DNA of 64,000 bases from Gigantopelta aegis (taxonomy: Eukaryota > Mollusca > Gastropoda > Neomphalida > Peltospiridae): the NCBI RefSeq assembly GCF_016097555.1, contig NC_054702.1, positions 88,210,102 through 88,274,101 on the forward strand. The letters are read 5' to 3'. Position 1 is the first letter of the stretch. Each line of letters starts with the position of its first letter. This document shows, piece after piece, positions 1 through 33,896 of this stretch. The notes beneath the pieces are model-generated. The model ran no database searches. It saw only the letters and a list, made by a program, of their open reading frames with translations, and had not been told where the DNA came from. A program made the position numbers and the translations under genes.

Positions 1-62
1 CTACAAGCATGCACACACCCACACACCTCCCTTGAGAGTCCGACACATCTGTTATAGTTTAC

Positions 63-234
63 CTGCCCGATGATTCTGCTTCTAGTAAAACATATCTGTT
101 GTGACGTCTGTCCCATTTTGTGCTGGAGTCAGTGACATAAATAGTGCCGTCCTTAGCAATGTCAAGGTCATTCAAGAATTTGGGAATTTTTCCATTTATT
201 GGTTCAGAAGATGAATAAAGTTGATGCACATCTC
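63..234 (-). CDS. APMAP: APMAP coding exon 6
   Basis: Encodes GDVHQLYSSSEPINGKIPKF, then LNDLDIAKDGTIYVTDSSTK and W-RR, matching the family's NDL-DG-IYFTDSSSKWQRR block. Acceptor TTTTCAG, donor GCAG|GTAAAC at 62-61. The transcript continues past the left edge. Confidence 0.95.
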
Positions 235-3200
235 CTGAAAACTCAAAATAATACATAATAATAATGATCATTAAAATAATGTTTATATTATAGAACCTCA
301 AAAATAATTCAAACCAAACTACTTTTTATAGTATGTCCCCTGGGCAGTGGTTTGCGAAACAAATGTGGAATAGTATTATGGAATGTGCTGCAATAAAACT
401 AAGTCATAAAACATAATTATGAATATTCTGGTCCCTAGCATAAGTCTTTACAGTGGATCAGTCTTATAGACTATACTGATTTTGACTGTGCATTGTTTTT
501 GATGATATATTCCTTTTTAACCCAAGACAGACTGACAAAAAAAAACAATCACCCAGTGCACTTTGCATGATACTAAGATCACACAAAGTGCTTGCCTTTT
601 AATTTTATACATAAAGAAAAATGAGATCAAAAACACAAATTGGCAAATCGTCTTCATAAAGCAACAGGGCTCGAACTTAACGACGGCACTGACAGCAATA
701 TAAATTGCCATAGGTAGAGAGCACTGCCGATGGCACTTTTGTGCCGATGCTAAATCTCCTCAACAATGGCAAAATATATACACCTGGTGTACATAATCTG
801 CCAATATTTAACATTTTCAGATTTGAAATATGTCTACATCATGTACATACAGCAAAATAACCTTTTAGTCATATTTATTTTCTGCAAATGTCACATTAAA
901 AAACAATTGTTATAGGCAAACTCAAAGTTGGCATCGGTGGGCTGTTTCACCCATGGCAATTCTTTTTAAAATTGCTGTAGAAGACTAATTCTTAAGTTCG
1001 AGCCCCGGAGCAAAGTATTTCAGCTAGCAAAGTATTTGACGAGACTTGACCGAGTACAACCATTTACTATTGACAATAATCATCCATCAATATTTCAGAA
1101 TTTATTTGTTTGAGTACAGACCTCGCAAGGAAAGTCTTGAACATCATCTTACCTGTAGCTACGTTGACTTTAAAAAGACCCAAGTAAGCATCCACTACAA
1201 CTAAATAGCCGTCATTGTCAAGGCGCATTCCAAGTGGTCGTCCACAGGTAGGCTCATTCTCAAAACCACCTGAAAATTATAGATCATGCTTTCACGACAC
1301 AACCAACATTAATATCCATTACACATGACTGAACATACATATAAAACATCCTGATATAAATGAGCATGTACCAGGCCTGCAGAATCCAGGGGGTGGGGGA
1401 TAGAGGCTCTTCCACTTACATCGAAAAGGTATAGTTTTTTCCCCCATCTTTGTATAAAGAATGAATGAATGAAATGTTTTGTTTAACGATGCACTTAACA
1501 CATTTTATTTACGGTTATATGGTGTCAGACATATGGTTAAGGACCACACAGACATAGAGAGAGGAAACCCGCTGTCGCCACTTCATGGGCTACTCTTGTC
1601 AATTATCAGCAAGGTATCTTTTATATGCACCATCCTATAGACAGGATAGTACATATCACAGCCTTTGTTACTCCAGTTGTGGAGCACTGGCTGGAACAAG
1701 AAATAGCCCAATGGACCCACCGATGGGGATCAATCCTAACTGACCATGCATCAAGTGAACACTTTGCCACTGGGCTACGTCCCGCCCCTCGATCATTATA
1801 TAAATAAAGGTAAAAATCTGGCTTGTGCCCCCCCCCCCCCCCCCAAATTAGAGATTAAGCCCACACACTAGAGCTGGTGACCCCAACATCAGGTATCATT
1901 CAAATGGGCAACGCGCTACGCCATTCATACAGTGTGTAAAGCAGTTTTGCGTTTCATACTAGCATGAAACTCAAAATGTTCACGTTCAATTCTTAAATGC
2001 AGTTCACATTTGTAAGACTACAATTTTGATTGTATTTTTCTTACCAGGTGTAATTTACAAATAATGAGGTTTTAAAATATACAGTAGAATCTCGTTGGGT
2101 TGAACTCGGAAGGGTCGAATACACCGCAACGCTTGAACCAAAAATGAAGTCCCGAGTTACACTTACACGTTGTTGACTAAATGGTTAGGTTGAACTACCC
2201 GATGGGTCGAACACTTTCTCGAGCACCGACAGGGTTCAAGCCAACAGGATTCAACTATATTTTATATCCATAACAAATCTTATTAACAAGGATGAGCTAC
2301 ACTATTTACTCAGGGCCATACCTAGGTTGAAATAATTGGGGGTGCAGTGAGGCCAATAAAATAAATTGGAGCATATTAATACTGGATTTTCTCCTGTTAG
2401 AAAAAAATAATTAACTTTTAGAGTGAAAAAGGTTTTTTTTTTATTTGTTTGTAGGTCAAGACATGCCACTCTGCCCTTCATGCAAGATAAGGTTCTGTTA
2501 CTATTATGTACTCAGTATCTTCAATAAAAAAGGGCATGGAATGTAACCCAGCACTCTCTTGACGTATGGTTGGTCTGGGATTGATCCCCATTGGTGGGCC
2601 CATTGGACTATTTCTCATTCCTGCCAGTGCACCACGACTTGTATATCAAAGGCTGTGGGATGTGATATCCTGTCTGTGGGATGGTGCATATAAAAGATCC
2701 CTTGTTACCAATTAAAAAATGTAGCAAGTTTCCTCTCTAAAACTGTATGTCAAAATTACCCAATATCTGACATCCAATAGCCGATAATTAATAAATCAAT
2801 GTGCTCTAGTGGTGTTGTTAAACAAAAACAATCAATCAATAAGAAGTTCCAAGCAGAAAAATTTTCTACCTTACCACAAGGATCTTGACCTAGTTTTGCC
2901 AAAACTCTTGCCGTTCCTTTGTAGATAACAAGTATCTTTCCATCAAGGGTACCTGTATATATATGCTCTGGAAAGAGAAACAGAACATTTAATAGTTTTT
3001 AGATTTGCAGAAACGGTTAAAAAGAAACTAATGTGAACAAAAAAAGGTACATTATAGGCCTAAACTGACAGTTAACACAGGTTGCCTTTATTACATCACT
3101 CTAAACTAAATGTACATAAATTGACACTGTCAAACTATATCAAACAAAAATATCTTCATTCTACTTAGCTATTTATGAGAATGGTCAGGCCAGTTTGAAG

Positions 3201-6200
3201 GAAGGAAATGTTTTATTTAACGATGCACTCAACACATTTGATTTATGGTTATATGGCATCGGACATATGGTTAAGGAAAACACAGATATTGAGAGAGGAA
3301 ACCCGCTGTCGCCACTTCATGGGCTACTCTTTTTCTATTAGCAGCAAGGTATCTTTTATATGCACAATCCCACAGACAGGATAACACATACCACAGCCTT
3401 TGATATACCAGTCGTGGTGCACTGGCTGGAGCGAGAAATAGCCCAATAGCCCACCGACGGGGATCGATCACAGACCGACCGCGAATCAAGCGAACGCTTT
3501 ACTACTGGGCTACGTCCCGCCCCTGAAGTTTGAAGCAACTTGAATGAGTAAAATTATTATTTTATTTAGCTATACTTGTTCATAAACTACTTTAACTGTT
3601 GTATATTTTGATAGCAAAAAAATATTAAGAATACCAAAAACAATTCTCACAAATATAAAAAAAATATAAATAATAATAATTTTAAAAAACCTGACTTAAA
3701 TTTATAGCACTCTTCAAGGTATTAAAACACTATTAGTAATAATAATATAATTATATATAGTGAAACCCTTCTAAGCATGACACCCACGGGAGCAAGTAAA
3801 AAAAATCCAGTTTTGAGGGTTCTCTTCTGTACTGATAATTAAAAAGGGGCCATGAAAACCACCTGGCTTTGAGTGAATTCCGGTTTACTAAGGGTCCAGT
3901 TTTGATGGATTCCACTGTATATATAATGTCTGTGATGTATGTATGTGTTATTTTGCATGGGATTCAGTTAGAAAGAAGTACCGGCTCCCACCTAGAGCAG
4001 GTTTTAATGACTCAATGGGTAGATGTAAGGCCACTACATCCTCTTCTCTCTCACTAACAATTAACAACTAACCCATTGTCCTGGAAAGACATTCTAGATA
4101 GCTGAGGTGTGTGTGCCCAGGACAGTATGCTTGAACCTTAATTGGATATAAGCACAGAAATAAGTTGAAATGAAATGTAGGGGGTGGGGGTGGGGTGGGG
4201 AGGAAGGCTAGTATGAAAACTTTCTCAGCAACCAACCTCCATCAATGACAATTGACTCGGGACCAATAATTTCATTCTCATGAAGTCTTTCCGTCTTTGA
4301 CAATTTTTCATTACGTACCAGAGGGCCAGTCAGATCAGGTGGATCTGGAAAACTAACAGCTCAAAAAAATAATATTCACAAGTTCTAGCTTCAAGTTTAA
4401 CAAGGACCATACCTAGCATGGGTACAAGGAGGACAGTTGCACCCAGAGAAAAATATTAAGCAGTGTTTCTGCCAGAAAGAAATTTTTGGGTATGACGCTA
4501 TGGAATTGAATTCAACCACAGTCAACAAGGGGTATGGGGGGCTTCCCACAGAAAGAAAATGAGTTAAGTTTAGCGTTAGGGTTAAAAAAATCATACAGTA
4601 ATGATAAGAGCAATTAATTTTGTCAAAAAGTTAACGTAAAAAAAAAAAAAAAATCAGCAAAAATATTTGGGTATGGCGCCATACCCATTTTACCCTCTGG
4701 CAGAAACAACTTCAACTTCTATTTGTTTTTACTGCAACAACAGCTTAAATCATATTATATTTCAAAGTACAACAGTTACTGTGCTACAATGTATAACACA
4801 TATTGGAAGGAAAATTATTTAAATTATAATGACAACAAGAAAGCAATCTAAAAACATGGAAAATGGTAAACATCTGTCATGACTAAAGAAACAAGGACTG
4901 GGATGTGGAGGAAGTTGAAAGATAGAAGGAGCTGTCAGATCACAACTAAATATGATGGAATTCAAATGAGAGAAAGGTCAATAGGTAGTGGGATAAAAAT
5001 AGTTTTTAAAAAGATAAGGAAAAAAGAAAAGAAAAGAGGAAGATATTTACTAAAATTAAGTTCTGTTACAGAAAAGATACCTGAAAGCGACGGGTTCGAT
5101 TGGCGATGGAATTAATATCAGAACAACAATCACAAGAATCACAGCAACTGCAAAGGCAATGGCAAAGGCACCCCAGCTAAAGAAAATACATAAAATCGAG
5201 ATTAATAAAGGCACCCCAGCTAAAGAAAATACATAAAATCGAGATTAATAAAGGCACCCCAGCTAAAGAAAATACATAAAATCGAGATTAATAAAGGCAC
5301 CCCAGCTAAAGAAAATACATAAAATCAAGATTAATAAAGGCACCCCAGCTAAAGAAAATATATAAAATACAGATTAACAAAGACACCCCAGCTGAAGAAA
5401 ATATATAAAATCAGGGGTAGAATTAAAAAAAATTCAGGGCAAGGCCATTTTGACTTTGGGTTTGAGGAAATGTTTGGGGCACCAAGGCCAGTGGGCAGGG
5501 CACCAAGGGCAACATTTCTTTCAAGGGTAGGGCACCAAGGCCACTTTCTGTAAAGTTTTCACTGATGCGAGTGAGAGATGAGGTTCCATGCGCAGAACAG
5601 TCTTTATAGAGCGACTGCGCAGTTACTTCTCGGCGACCACGTGGTTCTCGGATCTGTGGCTTGTAAACAATAACAATATGGCTGCGCCCATCGAAATAGC
5701 GTGTCTGAGAGTCGGCAATAATTTCTTTGGATTTCTGTTTTTATGGACGAATACACGGCAAGTGACAAATGCTGCAAAGTTCAATTTAGTTGGTACCAGG
5801 CATGAGAAGGGCACTAGGGCATACAAGGAAAGCAACCACGGCTACTTATGGCCGTGGACACAGTCCCAATTTATCAGGGCACCGCGTCCAGTAACAAGGG
5901 CACCTACGGCAATAGCCGTAGTGCCGTGGGCCAAAATCGATCCCTGTAAAATACAGATTAACAAAGGCACCCCAGCTGAAAAAAATATATAAAATAGAGA
6001 TTAATAAAGGCACCCCAGCTAAAGAAAACATATAAAATAGAGATTAATAAAGGCACCCCAGCTAAAGAAAATATATAAAACAGAGATTTAAAAAAAAAAA
6101 ACAGCTAAAGAAAATATATAAAATATGGATTAATAAAGACAACCCAGCTAAAGTCCAATCTTGCTTTCTTTGCTTGTTTTAACTTTATTTTTACAAACAT

Positions 6201-6680
6201 TTCTGTGAGTATGACATACGTTTGTTTACTTTGCTCATGCAAGAGTCAAATTCATCAAAAATATTCAAATGTACGTACTGATGCGCACAAACAACACCAC
6301 TGAAACAGGAACCTCACCGAAACAGGGCAACAAACGATATTATTATCTAGCCAAATAACTAGTTAACACTTTTAATTAATCGTTTAATTTACCATATGAA
6401 AACTATTTTCATGCAAGTTTAAAGGCATAGTGTCTCTTTATATTTTGCGCTACATGGATGGGATGATACTGATAACAAAATATGAGTATTGTCACAAAAA
6501 TGTTAACATTATCAACAATAGCAAATGTTTTGGTATAAGATAACCATAATCAATGTTTTCTAAACATCAAAACAAGTACCCTTGTGCAGCCACTGTTTCT
6601 CTTTTTACATCATCATTACTTGATTTTATTTCTTCACGTGACAGATTGTCAAGTTTTCTCTGTCTTAAATTAGTTGTCAT
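63..6680 (-). CDS. APMAP: APMAP-like protein, N-terminal part (6 coding exons, runs off the left edge)
   Basis: Spliced CDS on the minus strand: 6680-6580, 5176-5081, 4352-4237, 2967-2875, 1269-1153, 234-63. All junctions are GT-AG and the phases join without a stop, giving about 231 residues of a family usually near 400. Residues 1-33 are a polar cytosolic tail, about 35-57 a hydrophobic anchor (type II topology), and then the beta-propeller begins. Family-diagnostic blocks are LTGPL, IIGPESIVIDG, TGTLDGKI, CGRPLGMRLDNDG, DAYLGLFKVN and FLNDLDIAKDGTIYVTDSS, all in the order of vertebrate APMAP. APMAP is an integral membrane protein of the strictosidine-synthase/paraoxonase-like fold, reported to have arylesterase activity. 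The start ATG at 6680 is the first Met of the exon and gives the expected short tail. Exon 2 is preceded (transcript sense) by a 43-bp array copying its acceptor. The remaining propeller blades lie beyond base 1. Confidence 0.95.
664..1006. mobile_element. MITE with hAT-like ends in APMAP intron 5
   Basis: Inverted ends GGGCTCGAACTTAA at about 666 and TTAAGTTCGAGCCC at about 992 bound about 340 bp with no ORF. The CAGGGCTCG end resembles hAT-type non-autonomous elements. I could not confirm an exact 8-bp target duplication. Part of the interior resembles 12040-12130. Confidence 0.55.
1153..1269 (-). CDS. APMAP: APMAP coding exon 5
   Basis: Encodes GFENEPTCGRPLGMRLDNDG through DAYLGLFKVNVATG, the most conserved propeller segment. 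Acceptor TTTTCAG, donor ACAG|GTAAGA. Confidence 0.95.
1459..1793 (-). mobile_element. tRNA-derived SINE, head A, full length
   Basis: On the minus strand it starts with a tRNA-like head (box A-like TAGCCCAGTGGCAAAG, box B-like GGATTGATCCC). The shared body follows (CCAGTGCTCCAC-like, GATACCTTGCTGATAAT-like), then the tail with TAAATAAAATGTGTTAAGTG and GTTAAACAAAACATTTC. It lies in APMAP intron 4. Confidence 0.8.
2081..2258. mobile_element. Small MITE (ACAGTAGAATCTCGTTGG family)
   Basis: About 180 bp with related inverted ends (TAGAATCTCGTTGGGTTGAA at the left; complement of TTCAAGCCAACAGGATTCAA at the right). The same element occurs at 7796-8291, where a SINE has landed in it. The TA-flanked ends suggest the Tc1/mariner type. 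Confidence 0.6.
2543..2840 (+). mobile_element. tRNA-derived SINE, head A, tail variant b
   Basis: Degraded head (GTAACCCAGCACTCTCTTGA, GGGATTGATCCCC), shared body (GGGATGGTGCATATAAAAGA) and the alternative tail TGTGCTCTAGTGGTGTTGTT followed by AAACAAAAACAA. It ends about 35 bp beyond the donor of APMAP exon 4, inside the intron. Confidence 0.75.
2875..2967 (-). CDS. APMAP: APMAP coding exon 4
   Basis: Encodes EHIYTGTLDGKILVIYKGTA and ARVLAKLGQDPC, a propeller blade matching the family's TGTADG block. Acceptor CCAG at 2969-2968, donor GTG|GTAAGG. A SINE lies directly beyond the donor in the intron. Confidence 0.93.
3201..3526 (-). mobile_element. tRNA-derived SINE, head A, full length with target duplication
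   Basis: A complete minus-strand copy in APMAP intron 3, from the head near GGGGCGGGACGTAGCCCAGT to the tail ending AAAACATTTCC. It is flanked by the direct repeat AGTTTGAAG at 3192-3200 and 3527-3535, a plausible retroposition target duplication. Confidence 0.85.
3757..3921. mobile_element. Small TA-flanked MITE
   Basis: Related inverted ends (ATAGTGAAACCCTTCTAAG at the left; GGTCCAGTTTTGATGGATTC at the right, closing ACTGTAT). It is the same general type as 35791-35955. Confidence 0.5.
3970..4175 (+). mobile_element. SINE, head-D family, 3' part
   Basis: Shares blocks with 24054-24300, 57871-57992 and 58553-58735: GACTCAATGGGTAGATGTAA, CCACTACATCCTCTTCT, a run of CTAAC motifs, GTGTGTGCCCAGGACAG and GAACCTTAATTGGATATAAG. 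The tRNA-like head is largely missing. Confidence 0.65.
4237..4352 (-). CDS. APMAP: APMAP coding exon 3
   Basis: Encodes SFPDPPDLTGPLVRNEKLSK through IIGPESIVIDG. The acceptor is the upstream AG at 4354-4353. The nearer AG at 4346-4345 would put a stop in frame, so phase decides the site. Donor GAG|GTTGGT. Confidence 0.93.
5081..5176 (-). CDS. APMAP: APMAP coding exon 2 (membrane anchor)
   Basis: Encodes WGAFAIAFAVAVILVIVVLI and then IPSPIEPVAF, a single transmembrane helix followed by the family's S-P-I-D/E-P motif. Acceptor TTTAG at 5178-5177, donor CAG|GTATCT. The first bases of this exon plus its acceptor are the unit of the adjacent tandem array. Confidence 0.93.
5167..5414. repeat. 43-bp tandem array, proximal block, copying the APMAP exon-2 acceptor
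   Basis: Units start at 5167, 5210, 5253, 5296, 5339 and 5382, an exact 43-bp period. In transcript sense each unit holds CTGGGGTGCCTTT (the first 13 bases of exon 2) preceded by a pyrimidine-rich stretch ending CTTTAG. The first unit overlaps the real exon. Later units differ by a few substitutions. Confidence 0.95.
5415..5945. mobile_element. Putative hAT-like non-autonomous insertion splitting the 43-bp array
   Basis: About 530 bp with ends CAGGGGTAGAATT and CGATCCCTG (imperfect inverted complement) interrupt the array. A TAAAAT hexamer lies on both sides, consistent with a target duplication. The interior is rich in GGGCACCAAGG-type repeats and GCCGTGGGC-like motifs that recur at 28580, 31790 and 55400. 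The 134-codon frame inside has no recognisable domain and I do not call it a gene. Confidence 0.5.
5946..6153. repeat. 43-bp tandem array, distal block
   Basis: Units at 5966, 6009, 6052, a degraded one near 6095, and 6138 have the same 43-bp unit as 5167-5414. The CCCCAGCTAAAG acceptor-plus-exon core is kept in most of them. Confidence 0.9.
6580..6680 (-). CDS. APMAP: APMAP coding exon 1
   Basis: Encodes the start Met and a polar cytosolic tail (MTTNLRQRKLDNLSREEIK...). The donor is GG|GTACTT at 6579-6578, leaving two bases of a Gly codon that exon 2 completes. Confidence 0.88.
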
Positions 6681-7795
6681 CTTTTAATAATGCATCAAAA
6701 CACTGTTTACAGTAACCTATCGATACATGCATGAAGAATTATTACTCTTCAAAGAGGTCTTAACCGCAATTAATTATTCTTGTAATCAACATATATGCCA
6801 TATAAATATTTTGTTACAATATCTATTTTACAACTGTTCTAAAATGATTGCATTATACTATATTCACTAATGATATACAATTTTACTGATGAAATGCCTA
6901 AAATGATGGCGACGGTTTTAACACTGTAAGTTATATTGAAGCCACTCCACAGAACTAACTGTGGTATGAGACATCGCCGAGAAAGCTGTTAGCGGAGAAA
7001 TATTATCAAGTGTGAAAATAAACCTTTTAACATACTTCTTTTAAACTATCAACTGTAATTATTTAAAAATATACTTTAATTCTGTGTTCAACTAAGTTCT
7101 AATTGTTCATTATCACAGATAGCGAATAGTACAATTTGTAATGTTTATGATGGAATATTTTGTTTTTGCGGATACTTTTATAAAAGGTGTTATGAGGAAA
7201 ACATGTCTTCCGCTTTGCTGGTGATTTTGGAATATTGATTTGCATGTGTTAAATTTCTTTTTATAACTTTCTCAGGTTTGACATTATTCAACAGTATTGA
7301 TTCATAGTGGATTTTTATTTTCCAGATCAATTTAATGAAGCAGTAACAAGCTTTTGTTCATTTTTAAAACTTAATTTACAGGGACCCCAGGCTGAGCCTG
7401 AGTGTAGATCGAATATTTTTATCATTATAAACTGGCTTTTAGCTATATTTTATAAATATTTTGTATTATTTGGATGTTTTTTTATATTCACTGATATTAT
7501 GGACCAAAGATAGGTCAATGGTAAAGTATTTCACCATCATACAAAATGATTCAAAATTAATTGTTTAATTTTCTTGCTTATGTAAATATGTTTCATTCAT
7601 CATTGTGTGCAATTTTTCTTCGAATTTAGTAGCATATTAAGTGGTGTTCTTACTATGCAGTTTGTTGCACTGAGTTGTCACATACAATTTGCCAATCCTA
7701 CAAAAATCTAAAGAGTAACTATTTGTATTGTCTGGGAAGACGTTACATCATAAGATTCTGTGATGATGTCAACCAAAGCTTGCCAGTTTAAAGAT

Positions 7796-8291
7796 ACAGT
7801 AGAATCTTGTTGGGTCGAACTCAGAAGGGTCAAATACACTGCAACGCTCGAACCAAAAATGAAGTCCCGAGTTACACTAACATGATGGTGACCGAATGGA
7901 AGGAGCAGGAAATAGCCCAGTGATAAAGTGTTCGGTCTGGGATCGATCCCTGTCGGTGGGCCCATTGGGCTATTTCTTGTTCCAGCCAGTGCACCATGAC
8001 TGGTATATCAAAGGCCATGGTATGTACTACCCTGTCTGTGGGATGGTACACATAAAAGATCCCTTGCCGTTAATCGAAAAGAGTAGCCCATGAAGTGATG
8101 ACAGCGGGTTTCCTCTCTCAACCTGTGTGGTCCATAACAATGTCTGATGCCATATAACCGTAAATAAAATGTGTTGAGTGCGTCGTTAAATAAAACATTT
8201 CTTTCTTGTGACCGAATGGTTGGGTCGACGTACCTGATGGGTCGAACACCTTCTCAAGCACTGACAGGGTTCGAGCCAACATGATTCAAAT
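7796..8291. mobile_element. MITE (same family as 2081-2258) interrupted by a SINE
   Basis: The left part (ACAGTAGAATCTTGTTGGG, ATGAAGTCCCGAGTTACACT) and right part (GATGGGTCGAACACCTTCTC, GACAGGGTTCGAGCCAACAT) match the 2081 copy. They are separated by the SINE at 7900-8207. Confidence 0.75.
7900..8207 (+). mobile_element. tRNA-derived SINE, head A, nested in a MITE
   Basis: A full-length SINE (box A-like TAGCCCAGTGATAAAGTG, box B-like GGGATCGATCCC, tail GTTGAGTGCGTCGTTAAATA). It is flanked by identical 12-bp repeats GTGACCGAATGG at 7888-7899 and 8208-8219, giving unambiguous boundaries. Confidence 0.95.
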
Positions 8292-8635
8292 GTATTTTGC
8301 ATAAAAATTACCATTGAAGTAAAGAAATTATCAGTGTACAAAACGTAATGATGATATTATGTGTACATTACAATAAAACAATAGACCACATGAGAGTTCT
8401 GATTATTTTCGGTTTAGCAGTAAATTCTGGTAGATGAGACATTTAATTCTACATATTTATACTTCTGTGTACACATAATCCTATTTGCCATTCATTTTGA
8501 CAATATATATATATATATATTTATTGTTTAACTTTAAGATTGTTTTGCATTTCAGTTGCTGGCTTGAGCTACATTTTTGCAATATGTAGTACTTAGGTAT
8601 ATCAATTGCTTCTGATGTTTGAATTTGGGTAAAAG

Positions 8636-31682
<23,047 letters not shown>

Positions 31683-31689
31683 CTGCACC

Positions 31690-31835
31690 ATTCTGCACTT
31701 TAAAAAAATGTCCACAGCAAAAAAACCAAGCCATTGAGAAACCAAGGCAAAAAAGTGCCGTGGATAATTAAAAACTCCACGACATTGCTGGTTGCCGTGG
31801 GCAATTGTGGGAGTTGTGGGGTGTATTGTTAGTGT
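31690..31835. repeat. CCACGGCA-motif dispersed repeat fragment
   Basis: TGTCCACAGCAAAAAAACCA, AAAGTGCCGTGG and GGTTGCCGTGGGCAATTGTG relate it to 28560-28700 and 55230-55490. It begins right after the BTBD9 stop. Confidence 0.4.
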
Positions 31836-33721
31836 GTCCCAATGGGCTGCTGATATCACATGACTATATCCAATACGTTTTATTGGAAGAGTATGTACTA
31901 ATTATGTTTTCAGTACTGATGAATTGTTAAAACACTTTAATAATTTCCTGATTATGAAATGTTTTATGTTAAATAAACTATCAGGAAATTAGATTAAGTA
32001 CATGTGTTGCATTGAACAACATCAAATTCAAAAGGTGTCCAAGTTTTAACGCCTGACTTCTTGGTGTCGGAATTTAAAATAAATAATTCACAGTGCCTGA
32101 GTGCCTTAGAAAGTCTTACGTTTACTAGCTGCACAAATTATTTCTTTATTTTAATCAGTAATATCTAATATTTATTAAATTAAGTTGTTATGCTTTAAAA
32201 TTCTTTGACTTTCTTTTCTTGACAAGAGTGTATTATCTAATGATCAGTTATCAGTATCAGGTAGTTTTTTGTTTGACTAATTCTATAATGTTCACAGTCA
32301 TTTATAGACAATTTTCATTATATGAGAGTTCAACATGCTGGTAGGTGAGACTGTTTAAAGTTAAATTCATATGATCCAAACATAATTTTGGATATATAAC
32401 TATGCATCAAACAAAAGGTTGTTACAATAGCAAGACTGCTGTGATCTTGTATACTACTGTAAATAACTAACGAATCAAATATATTTAAATAAACTTGAAG
32501 TTCAATGCAGAAATTATAGTAATAATTTGTAATAAATAGTGAATTCATGTTGACTAAGTCACTTTAGATGAAAGTAGACTATTATTTAGGTGTGTGAACA
32601 ACTTTCTTCTCTCTCTCTCTCTGATGTAGATACATACCTAGTAGAGAAATATAATCATTTGATATAATAATTTTGAATTCAGTGTGGTATTCAATAATCT
32701 GGGTTCAAAAATATTTTATCAAGAAAACTCAAAATATTGGACTCTGTGTTTTCATACATCAACATGTATAGTAAATTTCAAGTACAAGATGATTTTCCCA
32801 ATATGTTGTACTTGAGTTTTTATGACATCTTGTTACATGTTCTAGAGGAATCAAAAAATCTCAGCTGGATTATCTTGTTTAGGTTTGTATTGCTGTTGGC
32901 CATGGTTACCACTACATTTTAAAACATAACAATTATGTTTGCATAGATTTAAATAGTCCACTATCTGTGGAATCGGTACGATCCTTCATTGTTGAAAAGA
33001 TAATGTGGGGTTGTTTTTTTTAAACTTTAAACCATAGTTTTGAATAAATTCACCATTGAATCACGTTTTGTGCTTTCTGCCATAGACTGCATATAGATAC
33101 TTAGATGTGACATTAATTCAACTATAAAGTGTTAAATTGTTTAAAACAAGAAAATGGTACATTATCATTTAATATGTGAAGTAATGTTTGTAGTTTTAAA
33201 ATTTATCAAGGTTTTGCTTGCCTGCACTGGTCATACTGTTACATAAACTTTGTTTTGGTTCTGTTTGTGGGGTTTTAATCTATATATGCAACTGGAGTGA
33301 ATGATGGTGTATGTGGTATGTAGTTTGTATTTATTGGTATAGTTCTTAATGTGTATATTTACAATTTTATATTATTTAACAAAGTTGAACCTTAATTGCA
33401 CTGACATTGTGCAATTACCTCTATTGATGATATTTTGTTGTATATTTGTGTATCTTAGATATAAATGTGAATGTTAAAAAAAAAAAAAACCGTCAACCAG
33501 TTGGGATAAATATAACAGTGACAATGACAGAAGAATCAAAGTGGAAACATCTAGGGGTTTTTTTTTCAGTAATTGATTAGAACACAGTCTGGATATGTCA
33601 AAGGATTAGTTTTCACACCATTATTCTCTGTCAGACTGTTCAGTTAAAAACATTGTTTGTGATTATAACATTTAGTTTATTCTTTTTCACTACATTTAAA
33701 TTTAAAAAAAAAAAAAGAGTT

Positions 33722-33880
33722 AAAGTTTGTTTTATTGACACCACTAAAGCACATTGATTTATTAATCATCAACTTTGTATGTCAAACGTATTTTAATTTG
33801 ACATATAGTCTTAGAGAGGAAACCTGCTACATTTTTCCTAAGGATATTTTATGTGCACCATCCTACAAATTGGGGAACGA
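33722..33880 (-). mobile_element. SINE fragment (3' half, tail b)
   Basis: Minus strand: body GATGGTGCACATAAAATATC-like and tail b (GTGCTTTAGTGGTGTCAATA-like, AAACAAACTTT). The head is missing. Confidence 0.65.
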
Positions 33881-33896
33881 TCCAAGACTGATGATG

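Larger units (their letters stand above)
6681..8635. other. Head-to-head intergenic region between APMAP and BTBD9
   Basis: The start codons of the two divergent genes are 1.96 kb apart. The interval must hold both 5' UTRs and promoters. I see no clear TATA box or GC-rich core promoter. It contains a MITE with a nested SINE (7796-8291) and a short (TA)n at 8505-8521. Confidence 0.6.

Noticed and set aside
4344..4346. Nearer AG acceptor for APMAP exon 3
   Set aside because: It would place TGA in frame after three codons. The AG 8 bp upstream (4354-4353) restores SFPDPPDLTGPL, matching the family.
5588..5992. 134-codon plus-strand frame
   Set aside because: It lies within a transposon-like insertion and a tandem array, repeats short GGGCAC motifs and has no recognisable domain.
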